This document shows positions 1-8,372 of a stretch of 38,630 nucleotides of DNA, piece by piece. This stretch comes from Bacteroidota bacterium (GTDB lineage Bacteria; Bacteroidota; Bacteroidia; B-17B0; Aurantibacillaceae). Under the pieces are notes generated by a model. The model was given only the letters and a program-made list of their open reading frames with translations. It did not search any database and was not told the DNA's origin. The stretch covers positions 1 through 38,630 of the forward strand of contig JACPOC010000004.1 of NCBI GenBank assembly GCA_016185125.1, written 5' to 3'. How positions within the stretch are numbered: the stretch's first letter is position 1; the number at the start of each line of letters is the position of its first letter. The position numbers and the translations under genes were made by a program.

Positions 1-262
1 AAATCTTTTAATTGCAATTCTTATATCACCAATTGCAATAAAAACCCGCCAATTGCAATAGAAATCTTTTAATTGTAATTCTTATATCACCAATTGCAAT
101 AAAAACTCAGCAATTGCAATAGAAATCTTTTAATTGCAATTCTTATATCACCAATTGCAATAAAAACCCGCCAATTGCAATAGAAATCTTTTAATTGTAA
201 TTCTTATATCACCAATTGCAATAAAAACTCACCAATTGCAATAGAAATACGCCAATTGCAAT
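1..262. repeat. Phased array of the palindrome ATTGCAAT
   Basis: Thirteen copies of the 8-bp perfect palindrome ATTGCAAT (two of them, at 72 and 194, read ATTGTAAT) start at 11, 32, 52, 72, 93, 113, 133, 154, 174, 194, 215, 235 and 255. The steps are always 20, 20 and 21 bp, so three sites make a 61-bp unit. Pairs of units make a 122-bp higher-order repeat: positions 1-122 and 123-244 differ at one base only (110 versus 232). Spacers are 12-13 bp and AT-rich. The array begins at or before the window edge, so its full length is unknown. No open reading frame crosses it. It is not a CRISPR array, because repeats and spacers are too short and the spacers themselves recur. Function unknown. Confidence 0.9.
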
Positions 263-502
263 TCTTATAAACTACCATTCACGTGCAGGGAATTGTTAAA
301 AAGCATAATAATAGCAAATGGATTTATGATTTAGGCTAAAGATAAACTGTAAATATACAGTTGGGTTATAAATATCAACTGTAACCCTTATCAACACCTG
401 ATTTAGATGTTTTGTCGTTTGTAATATTTTCTACTGCATAGCGGTTGAAATTTTTTTCAAAAAAAATAGTTGTATCAATGATTTCAAGCCAACCTTGTGC
501 AT
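263..502. other. Non-coding stretch with overlapping stem-loops
   Basis: I see no gene here. It holds a perfect hairpin AACTGTA/TACAGTT (345-351 with 356-362). A second copy of AACTGT (377-382) could pair with the same ACAGTT (357-362), and GGGTTA (363-368) can pair with TAACCC (382-387). The pairings exclude one another or form a pseudoknot. Whether the region is transcribed is not visible. Confidence 0.5.
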
Positions 503-536
503 AAAAAAGGCTGCCCTTTTGGAGCAGCCTTTGTTT
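503..536 (-). terminator. Intrinsic terminator of the ribosomal cluster
   Basis: On the minus strand, an 8-bp GC-containing stem AAGGCTGC/GCAGCCTT (524-531 with 507-514) closes an 8-nt loop and is followed by a run of T (complement of the A run 503-508). It lies just after the rplQ stop, where the long minus-strand transcript should end. The plus-strand side also has a T-rich flank (531-538), so it may act in both directions. Confidence 0.85.
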
Positions 537-553
537 TTGGTTTAGAATTGATA

Positions 554-1069
554 TTACTCCGCTGATTTATCGTCAGCCGACTTATTTTCTGCTGAACTAT
601 CTGTTTTAGGAGCTTTTTCAGTAGCTTTTTTAGCAGTTCCTTTAGCGCGGCTCCTGCGGGTAGTTTTCTTAGCGGTTGTATCTGCACCGGCTTTACCGTT
701 GGTGTAAATCTCGTTAAAATCAACCAACTCAATCATAGCCATTTCAGCGGCATCGCCCTGGCGGTTACCGGTTTTAATAATGCGGGTATATCCTCCGTTA
801 CGTTCTGCAACTTTACCGGCCACATCTTTAAACAAAGAGCTAACCGCTTCTTTATTTTTTAAATACGCAAATACCATACGGCGGCTGTGAGTACTGTCAT
901 CCTTACTTTTAGTAATGAGTGGCTCCACATAAGTGCGTAACGCTTTTGCCTTTGCAAGAGTAGTAAAAATACGCTTGTTCTCAATAAGAGCGCAGGCTAA
1001 GTTCATTAACAAAGCGTGTCTGTGAGCGGTTTTTCTGCCTAAATTATTTATTTTATCTCCGTGTCTCAT
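554..1069 (-). CDS. rplQ: 50S ribosomal protein L17
   Basis: L17 is a large-subunit protein near the peptide exit tunnel. The first 115 or so residues carry the family core, beginning [20 protein letters not shown]. The remaining 55 or so form an Ala/Lys/Thr/Ser-rich charged tail, as often seen in Bacteroidota, which makes it longer (171 aa) than the roughly 127-residue E. coli protein. It is the last gene of the ribosomal cluster, 72 nt after rpoA, and is followed at once by the terminator at 503-536. The gap from rpoA is filled by an inverted repeat. Confidence 0.97.
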   Translation of the reverse strand: MRHGDKINNLGRKTAHRHALLMNLACALIENKRIFTTLAKAKALRTYVEPLITKSKDDSTHSRRMVFAYLKNKEAVSSLFKDVAGKVAERNGGYTRIIKTGNRQGDAAEMAMIELVDFNEIYTNGKAGADTTAKKTTRRSRAKGTAKKATEKAPKTDSSAENKSADDKSAE

Positions 1070-1090
1070 TTTATTATAATTAAAAATTGA

Positions 1091-1131
1091 GAATTAAAAA
1101 TTAAAAATTATACATTCTTAATTTTCAATTC
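1091..1131. repeat. AT-rich inverted repeat in the rpoA-rplQ gap
   Basis: Arms 1091-1108 and 1114-1131 are 18 bp each and pair along their full length apart from two G-T type mismatches, with a 5-nt loop. The unit is built from AATTAAAAATT-like words, a type of short intergenic repeat common in Bacteroidota. In RNA it would form a long, weak A-U hairpin between rpoA and rplQ. Confidence 0.6.
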
Positions 1132-1141
1132 TTCATTTATT

Positions 1142-2134
1142 TTAGTCCTTATCTAATTTATATTTTAAAACATTCATTCCAAACTGTAAGCCTTTAGCCT
1201 GAACTAAGTCTTCTAACTCAGTTAAAGATTTTTTACCAAAATTACGGAATTTTAAAAGATCGTTCTTGTTAAAAGATACAAGCTCTCCTAATGTTTCAAC
1301 GTCGGCTGCTTTTAAGCAATTTAACGCGCGAACCGAAAGATCCATGTCCACCAACTTCGTTTTTAATAACTGACGCATGTGAAGGCTGGTTTCATCAAAT
1401 TCTTCTTCGTGGCGTTTTTCTTCAGTGTCAAGAGTAATTTTTTCATCTGAGAATAACATGAAGTGAAATATCAGAATCTTAGCTGCTTCTTTCAAGGCTT
1501 CTTTGGGATGAATTGACCCATCTGTAATGATATCCATTATCAAACGCTCGTAATCGGTTTTTTGCTCAACACGATAGTTTTCGATGGTATATTTTACATT
1601 TTTAATTGGTGTGTAGATAGAATCAATAAAGATGGTTCCGTGCGGTGCGCTGTTACTTTTGTTTTCTTCGGCAGGAACATATCCGCGTCCGCGTTCAACT
1701 GTTAATTCCATTTTTAAACGTACGGAAGAATCACAATTGAAAATAACTAAATCCGGATTTAATATTTGAAAGCCATTTACGTATTTACCGATATCGCCGG
1801 CTGTAAATTTATCGCTTCCCGAAAAGTGCACAGTTACTTTTTCGTTATCGTGGTTATCTAATTGCTTTTTAAAACGAACCTGCTTTAAATTAAGTACAAT
1901 TTCAGTTACATCTTCAACCACGCCTTTAACGGTGGAAAATTCGTGATCAACTCCTTCAATTTTAACACTGGTAACGGCGTAACCTTCGAGTGAAGATAAT
2001 AAAATACGACGCAAAGAGTTACCTATTGTTATACCAAAACCCGGCTCAAGTGGTCTAAACTCAAACTGACCAGTGGTTTCAGTAGAGTTAATCATTACAA
2101 CTTTGTCAGGTTTAACGAAATTTAAAATTGCCAT
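1142..2134 (-). CDS. rpoA: DNA-directed RNA polymerase alpha subunit
   Basis: The alpha subunit dimerises to start assembly of RNA polymerase, and its C-terminal domain touches upstream DNA and regulators. At 330 aa it has the usual length. The N-terminal domain (about 1-235) includes the signature around [21 protein letters not shown] short acidic linker (about 236-250) leads to the C-terminal helix-hairpin-helix domain (about 255-320, with [18 protein letters not shown]-like pattern). It follows rpsD by 31 nt and precedes rplQ, the standard end of the alpha operon. Confidence 0.98.
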   Translation of the reverse strand: MAILNFVKPDKVVMINSTETTGQFEFRPLEPGFGITIGNSLRRILLSSLEGYAVTSVKIEGVDHEFSTVKGVVEDVTEIVLNLKQVRFKKQLDNHDNEKVTVHFSGSDKFTAGDIGKYVNGFQILNPDLVIFNCDSSVRLKMELTVERGRGYVPAEENKSNSAPHGTIFIDSIYTPIKNVKYTIENYRVEQKTDYERLIMDIITDGSIHPKEALKEAAKILIFHFMLFSDEKITLDTEEKRHEEEFDETSLHMRQLLKTKLVDMDLSVRALNCLKAADVETLGELVSFNKNDLLKFRNFGKKSLTELEDLVQAKGLQFGMNVLKYKLDKD

Positions 2135-2165
2135 ATTGTTAGCTTTTAATTTTTTTAATTTATGA

Positions 2166-2771
2166 TTATTTAGAGTATAGCTCGACGATCAACTGTTCCT
2201 TGATATTTTCAGGGATCTGTGAACGCTCAGGACGGGTAATAAACTTACCTGTCATGGTGCTTCTGTCGAATTCTAACCAAGAATGCTTGTTTGCAGCGGC
2301 TGACACAGTAGCGGCAATTACTTCCAAAGTTTGTGATTTTTCACGAACAGAAACAACATCGCCCGGCTTTAATGTATACGATGCAATGTTAACAACATTT
2401 CCGTTTACGTTAATATGCGCGTGAGACACGATTTGACGAGCGGCACGGCGAGTTGGAGCAATTCCTAAACGATAAACAACGTTATCCAAACGGCTTTCTA
2501 TGAGTTGAAGTAAAACTTCGCCGGTGATACCGTGAGAACGAGCTGCTTTATCAAAGGTTCTTGCGAATTGCTTCTCTAAAATACCATACGTGTATTTTGC
2601 TTTTTGCTTCTCCATTAACTGGATGCAATATTCTGATTGTTTAGCACGTTTTTTTGTGTTACCGTGCTGCCCCGGAGGGTAATTCTTTTTTTCTAACGCC
2701 TTATCCGGACCAAAGATGGGTTCCTTGAATTTACGGGCGATTTTTGATTTGGGACCTGTGTACCTAGCCAT
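2166..2771 (-). CDS. rpsD: 30S ribosomal protein S4
   Basis: S4 is a primary 16S rRNA-binding protein that nucleates small-subunit assembly. At 201 aa it is full length, with the N-terminal S4 domain followed by an RNA-binding S4 fold (about 92-155). The N-terminal region lacks the four-cysteine zinc knuckle, so this is the zinc-free form. In many bacteria S4 represses its own operon; the 108-nt gap upstream, with a hairpin at 2804-2828, is a candidate place for that here (inference). Confidence 0.98.
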   Translation of the reverse strand: MARYTGPKSKIARKFKEPIFGPDKALEKKNYPPGQHGNTKKRAKQSEYCIQLMEKQKAKYTYGILEKQFARTFDKAARSHGITGEVLLQLIESRLDNVVYRLGIAPTRRAARQIVSHAHINVNGNVVNIASYTLKPGDVVSVREKSQTLEVIAATVSAAANKHSWLEFDRSTMTGKFITRPERSQIPENIKEQLIVELYSK

Positions 2772-2803
2772 TTTAAATAATTGTTTGTTTTTGTTATTAT
2801 TTA

Positions 2804-2828
2804 TTTGATGATCCTTTAGACCATCAAA
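2804..2828 (-). promoter_or_regulatory. Leader hairpin upstream of rpsD
   Basis: The rpsK-rpsD gap holds a perfect 7-bp stem TTTGATG/CATCAAA (minus-strand RNA, 2828-2822 with 2810-2804) around an 11-nt loop, 33 nt before the rpsD start. A second weaker stem-loop lies just upstream (about 2834-2865). The same stretch contains a perfect TAGGTTTG (2832-2825), matching the Bacteroidota -7 box, but no TTG at the right distance. It may be an S4 feedback site, an RNA processing site or a weak promoter. Confidence 0.35.
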
Positions 2829-2879
2829 CCTAACCTTATCTTTCCTCGAAAAGGTCGGCTTTTGTTGTTAATTTTAATA

Positions 2880-3290
2880 TTATACGCGGCGACGCTTTGG
2901 AGGGCGACAACCGTTGTGAGGCATCGGAGTAATATCCATGATTTCAGACACTTCAATTCCTGAAGCAGCTAAAGTTCTGATAGCACTTTCTCTTCCTGCA
3001 CCCGGGCCTTTTACATAAACTTTTACTTTACGTAAACCTGCTTCGTGAGCCACTTTTCCGCAATCCTGTGCAGCCATTTGAGCAGCATAAGGCGTGTTCT
3101 TTTTTGAACCTCTGAATCCCATTTTACCGGCACTGCTCCAGGAAATAACCTGACCTGCATTATTAGTTAATGAAATAATGATGTTGTTAAAAGTAGCATT
3201 AATATGCGCTTCTCCACTTGCTTCAACCTTTACCGTGCGTTTACGAGATGCAGTTTTAGCGGCGGCGGCTGTTTGTTGTTGTTTTGCCAT
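2880..3290 (-). CDS. rpsK: 30S ribosomal protein S11
   Basis: S11 sits on the platform of the small subunit and helps shape the mRNA exit region. At 136 aa it is slightly longer than usual because of an Ala/Gln/Lys-rich N-terminus (first 20 residues). The family core follows: [16 protein letters not shown], then [13 protein letters not shown], ending in [18 protein letters not shown]. It sits between rpsM and rpsD as in most bacterial alpha operons, but with unusually long gaps (96 and 108 nt) on both sides. Confidence 0.98.
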   Translation of the reverse strand: MAKQQQTAAAAKTASRKRTVKVEASGEAHINATFNNIIISLTNNAGQVISWSSAGKMGFRGSKKNTPYAAQMAAQDCGKVAHEAGLRKVKVYVKGPGAGRESAIRTLAASGIEVSEIMDITPMPHNGCRPPKRRRV

Positions 3291-3319
3291 TTTTATTGGT
3301 GTTCTTCTTTAATATTATT

Positions 3320-3384
3320 GTTATTGGTTATAAGCTATTGGTTATTGGTTATTGGTTAACCGGCTAACGTTTAACTAATAACTA
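3320..3384. repeat. GTTATTGG-type inverted repeat in the rpsM-rpsK gap
   Basis: This gap carries tandem GTTATTG words and an inverted repeat: GTTATTGGTTAA (3348-3359) against TTAACTAATAAC (3371-3382), 12 bp with one wobble position and an 11-nt loop. Similar GTTATTTGTTAT runs occur in the gaps at 9537-9570, 9969-10019 and 13433-13487, so it belongs to a dispersed family within this operon. Confidence 0.6.
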
Positions 3385-3386
3385 TT

Positions 3387-3764
3387 TTACTTAGCTGCCA
3401 TTTTCTTGTTGGCAATTGTTTTACGGCGGCCTTTACGTGTGCGCGCGTTAGTTTTTGAACGTTGCCCGCGAACAGGTAATCCGTTACGGTGGCGACTTCC
3501 GCGATAGCTGTTAATATCTGTTAAACGTTTAATGTTTAACTGAACTTCAGAGCGCAAAGCTCCTTCCACTTTAAAGCCGGCGTTAATGTGGTTACGAATA
3601 GCATTTTGCTCATCGTCACTCCAATCGCTCACTTTTTTATCGTGATGAATACCAGCTTCTGTTAATATTTTAGCTGCTCTGCTTGGGCCAATACCATAAA
3701 TATAGGTTAAACCTATAACGCCTCTCTTATTTTTTGGTAAATCAATACCGGCTATACGTGCCAT
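3387..3764 (-). CDS. rpsM: 30S ribosomal protein S13
   Basis: S13 lies in the head of the 30S subunit and contacts the P-site tRNA and the 50S subunit. At 125 aa it is full length. It opens [20 protein letters not shown] with the helix-two-turn-helix core, and the C-terminus is the expected basic tail ([18 protein letters not shown]). It follows rpmJ by 38 nt, the usual order infA-rpmJ-rpsM. Confidence 0.98.
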   Translation of the reverse strand: MARIAGIDLPKNKRGVIGLTYIYGIGPSRAAKILTEAGIHHDKKVSDWSDDEQNAIRNHINAGFKVEGALRSEVQLNIKRLTDINSYRGSRHRNGLPVRGQRSKTNARTRKGRRKTIANKKMAAK

Positions 3765-3802
3765 CTTCTTTTATTTTTTAAAAAGGTTTGTAAAGATAGA
3801 AA

Positions 3803-3919
3803 TTACTTCTGTCTTTGTTTAAATTTTGGGTTTTTTTTGTTTATTACGTATAGCTTCCCCTTGCGGCGAACTATTTTGCACTCTGTGCTTCTTTTTTTGA
3901 TAGATGCTCTAACTTTCAT
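3803..3919 (-). CDS. rpmJ: 50S ribosomal protein L36, zinc-free form
   Basis: This 38-residue gene lies between infA and rpsM. Its translation begins [20 protein letters not shown] and ends NPKFKQRQK, the L36 pattern over the whole length. The classic zinc-binding L36 has three Cys and one His. Here only one Cys remains (C14); the other positions are S/T, N and F. It is therefore a zinc-independent version. Gaps are 41 nt to infA and 38 nt to rpsM. Confidence 0.95.
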   Translation of the reverse strand: MKVRASIKKRSTECKIVRRKGKLYVINKKNPKFKQRQK

Positions 3920-3960
3920 ATCGCTTTTATTTAAAAATCTAATATCTAAATTCTCACTCC

Positions 3961-4179
3961 TTATTTATATCTGAACGAAATCCTTGCCTTTGTTAAATCG
4001 TACGGACTCATTTCCAGCCTTACTTTATCTCCGGGTAATATCTTTATGTAGTGCATTCTCATCTTACCTGAAATATGCGCTGTAACCACGTGTCCGTTCT
4101 CTAACTCTACTCTAAACATCGCGTTACTTAACGCTTCAATAATGGTACCGTCTATTTCGATATTCGATTGTTTTGCCAT
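3961..4179 (-). CDS. infA: Translation initiation factor IF-1
   Basis: IF-1 occupies the A site of the 30S subunit during initiation. The 72-residue product is the standard length and consists of one OB-fold (S1-like) domain, with typical segments [32 protein letters not shown] and ending ARISFRYK. It starts 8 nt after the secY stop, which supports co-transcription. Confidence 0.98.
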   Translation of the reverse strand: MAKQSNIEIDGTIIEALSNAMFRVELENGHVVTAHISGKMRMHYIKILPGDKVRLEMSPYDLTKARISFRYK

Positions 4180-4187
4180 CTATCGAA

Positions 4188-5522
4188 TTAACCTTGTTGA
4201 ACCATCATTGCATTAGCACCACGACCCTTTATCCTACCCGACTTCATCAATCCATCGTAATGACGGTTTAATAAATATGTTTCAATTTGCTGAAGCGTAT
4301 CTAATACAACACCTACCAGAATCAATAAAGAGGTTCCTCCGTAAAAATCTGCAAAAGCGCTATTAATACCTAATTTTTGCGCGAAGGCAGGCATAATGGC
4401 CACTGCTGCTAAAAACAACGATCCCGGCAATGTAATTCGGCTCATTACCTGATCAATAAACTCAGCTGTTTTTTTACCCGGTTTAACTCCCGGGATAAAA
4501 CCTCCGTTACGCTTCATATCGTCGGCTAACTGATTGGGATTGACCATAATAGCAGTATAAAAATAAGTGAAAAGGATAATTAAGATAGCGAAAATAAAAT
4601 TGTACCAGAAACCATATCTTTCAGAGAATACTCCTCCGCCCGTTCCTGAGCTAAACCCTTGAATAGCAGCCGGAATGAACATGATTGCCTGAGCAAAAAT
4701 GATAGGCATTACACCCGCAGCATTTACTTTTAAAGGAATGTACTGACGAACCCCGCCGTATTGTTTGTTACCAATAATCTTTTTAGCGAACTGTACCGGT
4801 ATTCGTCGTGTTCCTTGAACCAAAAGTATACTTCCTACAACTACTAATAATAGAATAACAATTTCAATTAAAAAGATAATTAAACCTCCGTTACCATTTG
4901 TTCTGGATTTTACTTCAGATAAGAAAGCGAAAGGTAATCTGGAAATAATACCGATCATGATAATCAGAGAAATACCATTTCCTAAACCTTTATCAGTAAT
5001 TCTTTCGCCTAACCACATTACAAACATGGTACCGGTTACAAGAATAAAGATGGATTGTATCCACCACATACTTGAAAGATCGGTAAAGGCGGCAGGAGCA
5101 GTAGATTTAATGGAAGCAATGTAACCGGGAGCCTGAACAGCGGTAACTGCAATGGTTAAAAAACGGGTGTATTGATTGATTTTTTTACGTCCGCTCTCAC
5201 CTTCTCTTTGCATTTTTTGAAAATAAGGAACGGCCATACCCAATAACTGAATAATAATGGAGGCCGTGATATAAGGCATGATACCTAAACCAAAAATGGA
5301 AGCGCGTAAAAACGCACCACCGGCAAACATATTAATTAACCCCACAATACCACCGGCTTCGTTGGTGCTTTGGGCCGCGTTTAGTGCATCTACGTTAATT
5401 CCCGGAAGAACAACGTAAGAGCCCAAACGATAAATGAGAACAAGACCCAGCGTAACTAAAATACGCTGTCTCAGCTCTTCAATGGTCCATATATTGCGAA
5501 GTGTATCTAAAAAACGCTTCAT
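4188..5522 (-). CDS. secY: Preprotein translocase subunit SecY
   Basis: SecY is the channel-forming subunit of the Sec translocon in the inner membrane. The 444-residue product has about ten hydrophobic segments. Family signatures include GLGIMPYITASIIIQLL in the second segment region, the cytoplasmic loop MNPNQLADDMKRNGGFIPG-like pattern, and the C-terminal helices. It lies between rplO and infA, the standard spc-cluster place. A 69-nt gap separates it from rplO. Confidence 0.98.
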   Translation of the reverse strand: MKRFLDTLRNIWTIEELRQRILVTLGLVLIYRLGSYVVLPGINVDALNAAQSTNEAGGIVGLINMFAGGAFLRASIFGLGIMPYITASIIIQLLGMAVPYFQKMQREGESGRKKINQYTRFLTIAVTAVQAPGYIASIKSTAPAAFTDLSSMWWIQSIFILVTGTMFVMWLGERITDKGLGNGISLIIMIGIISRLPFAFLSEVKSRTNGNGGLIIFLIEIVILLLVVVGSILLVQGTRRIPVQFAKKIIGNKQYGGVRQYIPLKVNAAGVMPIIFAQAIMFIPAAIQGFSSGTGGGVFSERYGFWYNFIFAILIILFTYFYTAIMVNPNQLADDMKRNGGFIPGVKPGKKTAEFIDQVMSRITLPGSLFLAAVAIMPAFAQKLGINSAFADFYGGTSLLILVGVVLDTLQQIETYLLNRHYDGLMKSGRIKGRGANAMMVQQG

Positions 5523-5591
5523 AAGCAGTATCTATTTTTGTTTTTTTGTCTGGTAAAAAACACCAAAGGATTTTCCCGGGGGTTTAATTTA

Positions 5592-6071
5592 TTATTTATT
5601 TCTTATTGCGTTTAAGTCGGCCATTTCTAAAATGGTAGCTGAACCGCCTTTATCTTCAATAGCTTTTTTAGCTGTGGCAGTAAAAGCGTGAATTTTAATA
5701 TCCACTTTTGATTTTAATTCGCCACGACCCATAATTTTTACAAGATCATTTTTGTGCGCTAATCCGTTTTCAATCAACACATCCAATGTAATCTCGGTAA
5801 TTTTAGTACTGTCAAGCAATGCCTGAATAGTATCTAAATTAATTCCATGATGATCTACACGGTTAATGTTTTTAAAGCCGAATTTAGGTAAACGACGCTG
5901 TAAAGGCATTTGACCACCTTCAAAACCACGCTTTGAAGAATAACCTGAACGCGACTGAGCACCTTTATGACCGCGGGTAGCTGTACCACCACCACCGGAA
6001 CCTTGTCCGCGACCACGGCGGAAATTTGTTTTTACAGAACCTTTCGCAGGTGTTAATCCACTTAATTTCAT
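5592..6071 (-). CDS. rplO: 50S ribosomal protein L15
   Basis: L15 is a late-assembling 50S protein. The 159-residue product has the long Gly/Arg-rich N-terminal extension (about residues 10-50, with RRGRGQGSGGGGTATRGHKG) that threads through 23S rRNA, followed by a globular domain (about 65-155). It is slightly longer than the E. coli protein (144 aa). It lies between rpmD (57-nt gap) and secY. Confidence 0.97.
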   Translation of the reverse strand: MKLSGLTPAKGSVKTNFRRGRGQGSGGGGTATRGHKGAQSRSGYSSKRGFEGGQMPLQRRLPKFGFKNINRVDHHGINLDTIQALLDSTKITEITLDVLIENGLAHKNDLVKIMGRGELKSKVDIKIHAFTATAKKAIEDKGGSATILEMADLNAIRNK

Positions 6072-6128
6072 TAGAATTTTTGTTTTTTTATTAGTTGCCT
6101 AATGGAATAGCCGAAGCTATTTCATTAT

Positions 6129-6308
6129 TTAGCTATTTTCAATTTTTAATAAATGTGCTACTTTGCTGATCATACCGTCAATTGCAGGATTTGATTCCTT
6201 TTCAACTGTTTGATAAGTCTTTTTAAAGCCTAAAGCTACCAATGTTGCTCTTTGAGCAGGACTGCGCTTTGAGGTACCTTTAACTAACGTTATTTTTACT
6301 TTTCCCAT
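6129..6308 (-). CDS. rpmD: 50S ribosomal protein L30
   Basis: This short gene (59 aa) lies between rpsE and rplO. It begins MGKVKITLVKGTSKRSPAQR and continues ATLVALGFKKTYQTV, the L30 ferredoxin-like fold pattern in which the residues after the first strand bind 5S/23S rRNA. The start is 10 nt after the rpsE stop, and the length matches the family (about 58-60 aa). Confidence 0.95.
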   Translation of the reverse strand: MGKVKITLVKGTSKRSPAQRATLVALGFKKTYQTVEKESNPAIDGMISKVAHLLKIENS

Positions 6309-6318
6309 GATTAAATTA

Positions 6319-6837
6319 TTAACCGTTAAATACTCTGTCTAATTTAATACCGCGTTGTTGAGCGATAGTAATAGGATCGCGCATTTTCATTAACGCATCC
6401 ATTGTTGCTTTAACCACGTTGTGAGGGTTACTTGAACCTTTTGACTTAGCCAAAACGTCGGTTACTCCAACACTTTCTAATACTGCGCGCATGGCACCAC
6501 CGGCAATTACTCCGGTACCGTGTGCGGCAGGCTTAAGAAACACGCGTGCTCCACCGAATTTGCCTTCTTGCGCATGAGGTACTGTACCGTTAAGTACAGG
6601 AACTTTTACCAGGCTTTTTTTAGCATCTTCGATACCTTTTGTAATAGCATCAGTTACTTCATTTGCTTTACCAAGGCCCTGGCCAATAACACCTTTTTCA
6701 TTTCCAACCACAACAATGGCTGCAAAGCTAAAGTGACGACCACCTTTTGTAACCTTAGTTACACGCTGAATGGCAACTAATTTATCTTTTAATTCAATGT
6801 CGCTTGATTTAACGCGCTTTACTACTTCTTTAGACAT
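6319..6837 (-). CDS. rpsE: 30S ribosomal protein S5
   Basis: S5 lines the mRNA entry channel and affects decoding accuracy. The 172-residue product contains the double-stranded-RNA-binding-like N-terminal domain (about 15-80, with [18 protein letters not shown]) and the C-terminal domain with [19 protein letters not shown]. The residues of the loop where spectinomycin resistance changes arise in other bacteria (around VTKGGR) are unaltered. It follows rplR by 12 nt and precedes rpmD by 10 nt. Confidence 0.98.
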   Translation of the reverse strand: MSKEVVKRVKSSDIELKDKLVAIQRVTKVTKGGRHFSFAAIVVVGNEKGVIGQGLGKANEVTDAITKGIEDAKKSLVKVPVLNGTVPHAQEGKFGGARVFLKPAAHGTGVIAGGAMRAVLESVGVTDVLAKSKGSSNPHNVVKATMDALMKMRDPITIAQQRGIKLDRVFNG

Positions 6838-6849
6838 TATAAATATTTT

Positions 6850-7206
6850 TTAAAATTTTAAACCACCTTCGCGGGCACCTTCGGCCAACGATTTAATTCT
6901 ACCGTGATATAAGAAACCGTTACGATCAAATACTACCGAAGTAATACCATTTGCAATCGCTTTTTCAGCAATTAGTTTTCCAACCTGTTTTGCTTTTTCA
7001 ATCTTGGTAACCTTAGCTCCTTTAAGCGATTTTTCGGAGGATCCAACAGCCATAATAGTTTTTTTAGTGCTATCGTCAACCAACTGAGCGTAAATCTCAG
7101 AGTTGCTGCGGTACACGCTAAGTCTTGGGCTTTGTGTAGTACCTTTAATGGTTTTACGAAGTTTAAACTTTATTTTATTTCTTCTTTCTTGTTTATTCAG
7201 TGCCAT
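6850..7206 (-). CDS. rplR: 50S ribosomal protein L18
   Basis: L18 binds 5S rRNA and helps dock it in the central protuberance. The 118-residue product has a basic N-terminus (MALNKQERRNKIKFKLRK) followed by the core with PRLSVYRSNSEIYAQLVDD and the C-terminal VVFDRNGFLYHGRIKSLAEG-like pattern. Position between rplF (36-nt gap) and rpsE is standard. Confidence 0.98.
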   Translation of the reverse strand: MALNKQERRNKIKFKLRKTIKGTTQSPRLSVYRSNSEIYAQLVDDSTKKTIMAVGSSEKSLKGAKVTKIEKAKQVGKLIAEKAIANGITSVVFDRNGFLYHGRIKSLAEGAREGGLKF

Positions 7207-7242
7207 CTTTTAAATTTTTAAGATGATTTACAATTTATTGAA

Positions 7243-7797
7243 TTATTTTTTAGAGGCTGATTTACCCGCTTTTCTTCTCAGAACCTCACCGGTAAACTTA
7301 ATACCTTTTCCTTTGTATGGTTCAGGCTTACGTAAACTGCGGATTTTAGCGGCTACCATTCCAATAAGTTGTTTATCAGCACTTTCCATTTGAATTTTTG
7401 GATTCTGACCTTTTTCGGAAGTGGTGGTAACTTTAATTTCCTTAGGTAATTCAAAGTTAATGTTGTGAGAATATCCTAAAGATAACTCAAGCATTTGGCC
7501 TTTAACCGTTGCGCGGTAACCAACACCTACTAATTCCTGCTCAGTTTTATAACCCTCGCTTACGCCTTTAATCATATTGGCAATAAGTGAACGGTATAAA
7601 CCGTGAAGCGCTCTGTGGCGTTTTTGATCAGTTGGACGGGTTAGCACAACGTGCTCATCTTCCATCTTTACTGTAATATCTGTATCAACTTTTTGAGTTA
7701 ATGTACCTCTGGTTCCTTTTACGGTAACTAATCCGTTAGCTATACTAACGTCTACTCCTTTTGGTACTGTTATTGGGGCTTTTCCTATACGTGACAT
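7243..7797 (-). CDS. rplF: 50S ribosomal protein L6
   Basis: L6 lies near the factor-binding site of the 50S subunit. The 184-residue product opens MSRIGKAPITVPKGV and shows the two repeated L6 domains (about 1-80 and 85-175), ending with the signature PEPYKGKGIKFTGEVLRRKAG. Gaps are 21 nt after rpsH and 36 nt before rplR. Confidence 0.98.
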   Translation of the reverse strand: MSRIGKAPITVPKGVDVSIANGLVTVKGTRGTLTQKVDTDITVKMEDEHVVLTRPTDQKRHRALHGLYRSLIANMIKGVSEGYKTEQELVGVGYRATVKGQMLELSLGYSHNINFELPKEIKVTTTSEKGQNPKIQMESADKQLIGMVAAKIRSLRKPEPYKGKGIKFTGEVLRRKAGKSASKK

Positions 7798-7818
7798 GTT
7801 AATTTTCCTCCTATTTGA

Positions 7819-8217
7819 TTATGAAATATAACATAAAACCTCGCCACCAACGTTTAATTTCTTAGCTTCTTTATCGGTAATTACACCTTTAGAAGTAGAA
7901 ACGATGGCAATTCCTAAACCATTTAATACGCGCGGCATAGTAACTGAACCGGAGTACTTACGTAAACCGGGACTAGATACGCGCTCTAAAGTGCGGATGG
8001 CCGGAAGTTTTGTTACCGGATGATATTTTAAGGCTATTTTAATTACGCCTTGTTTGTTATCGGTTGTTTCAAACTTATAGTTTAAAATGTAACCTTTTTC
8101 GAAAAGGATCTTGGTGATCTCTTTTTTTAAGTTAGAAGCAGGAACTTCTACTATTCGGTGGTTTGCTTTAATCGCATTTCTAACGCGAGTTAAATAATCT
8201 GCTACTGTGTCTGTCAT
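7819..8217 (-). CDS. rpsH: 30S ribosomal protein S8
   Basis: S8 is a primary binder of the central domain of 16S rRNA. The 132-residue product begins MTDTVADYLTRVRNAIKANH and ends with the family signature STSKGVITDKEAKKLNVGGE. It is the first gene after a 155-nt gap that contains a good promoter (8295-8325), so the genes from rpsH to rplQ can be transcribed separately from the genes before it. In E. coli S8 is the repressor of the spc operon; no comparable site was identified here. Confidence 0.98.
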   Translation of the reverse strand: MTDTVADYLTRVRNAIKANHRIVEVPASNLKKEITKILFEKGYILNYKFETTDNKQGVIKIALKYHPVTKLPAIRTLERVSSPGLRKYSGSVTMPRVLNGLGIAIVSTSKGVITDKEAKKLNVGGEVLCYIS

Positions 8218-8294
8218 TTTTTTTAAGTTTATATTTTATTCCGAGTTAACGAAATAATTATATTAAACAATATATTTATTTTTTTTTGAGGGGG

Positions 8295-8325
8295 CAAATA
8301 TACAACTATTTCCCCACACAACCAA
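8295..8325 (-). promoter_or_regulatory. Internal promoter before rpsH
   Basis: In the 155-nt rpsN-rpsH gap, the minus strand reads TTG (8325-8323), 20 nt, then TATATTTG (8302-8295). This is a full match to the Bacteroidota housekeeping pattern TTG-N19/20-TAnnTTTG. It would give a leader of about 70 nt for rpsH. The gap is by far the longest in the cluster, which fits a promoter here. Confidence 0.65.
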
Positions 8326-8372
8326 TTTATTTTATCTTTTGTTCAAATTAAGAACAATAAATAAAATAAAAT

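Noticed and set aside
1-262. CRISPR array
   Set aside because: The repeated element is only 8 bp, the spacers are 12-13 bp and recur between units, and no cas gene is present.
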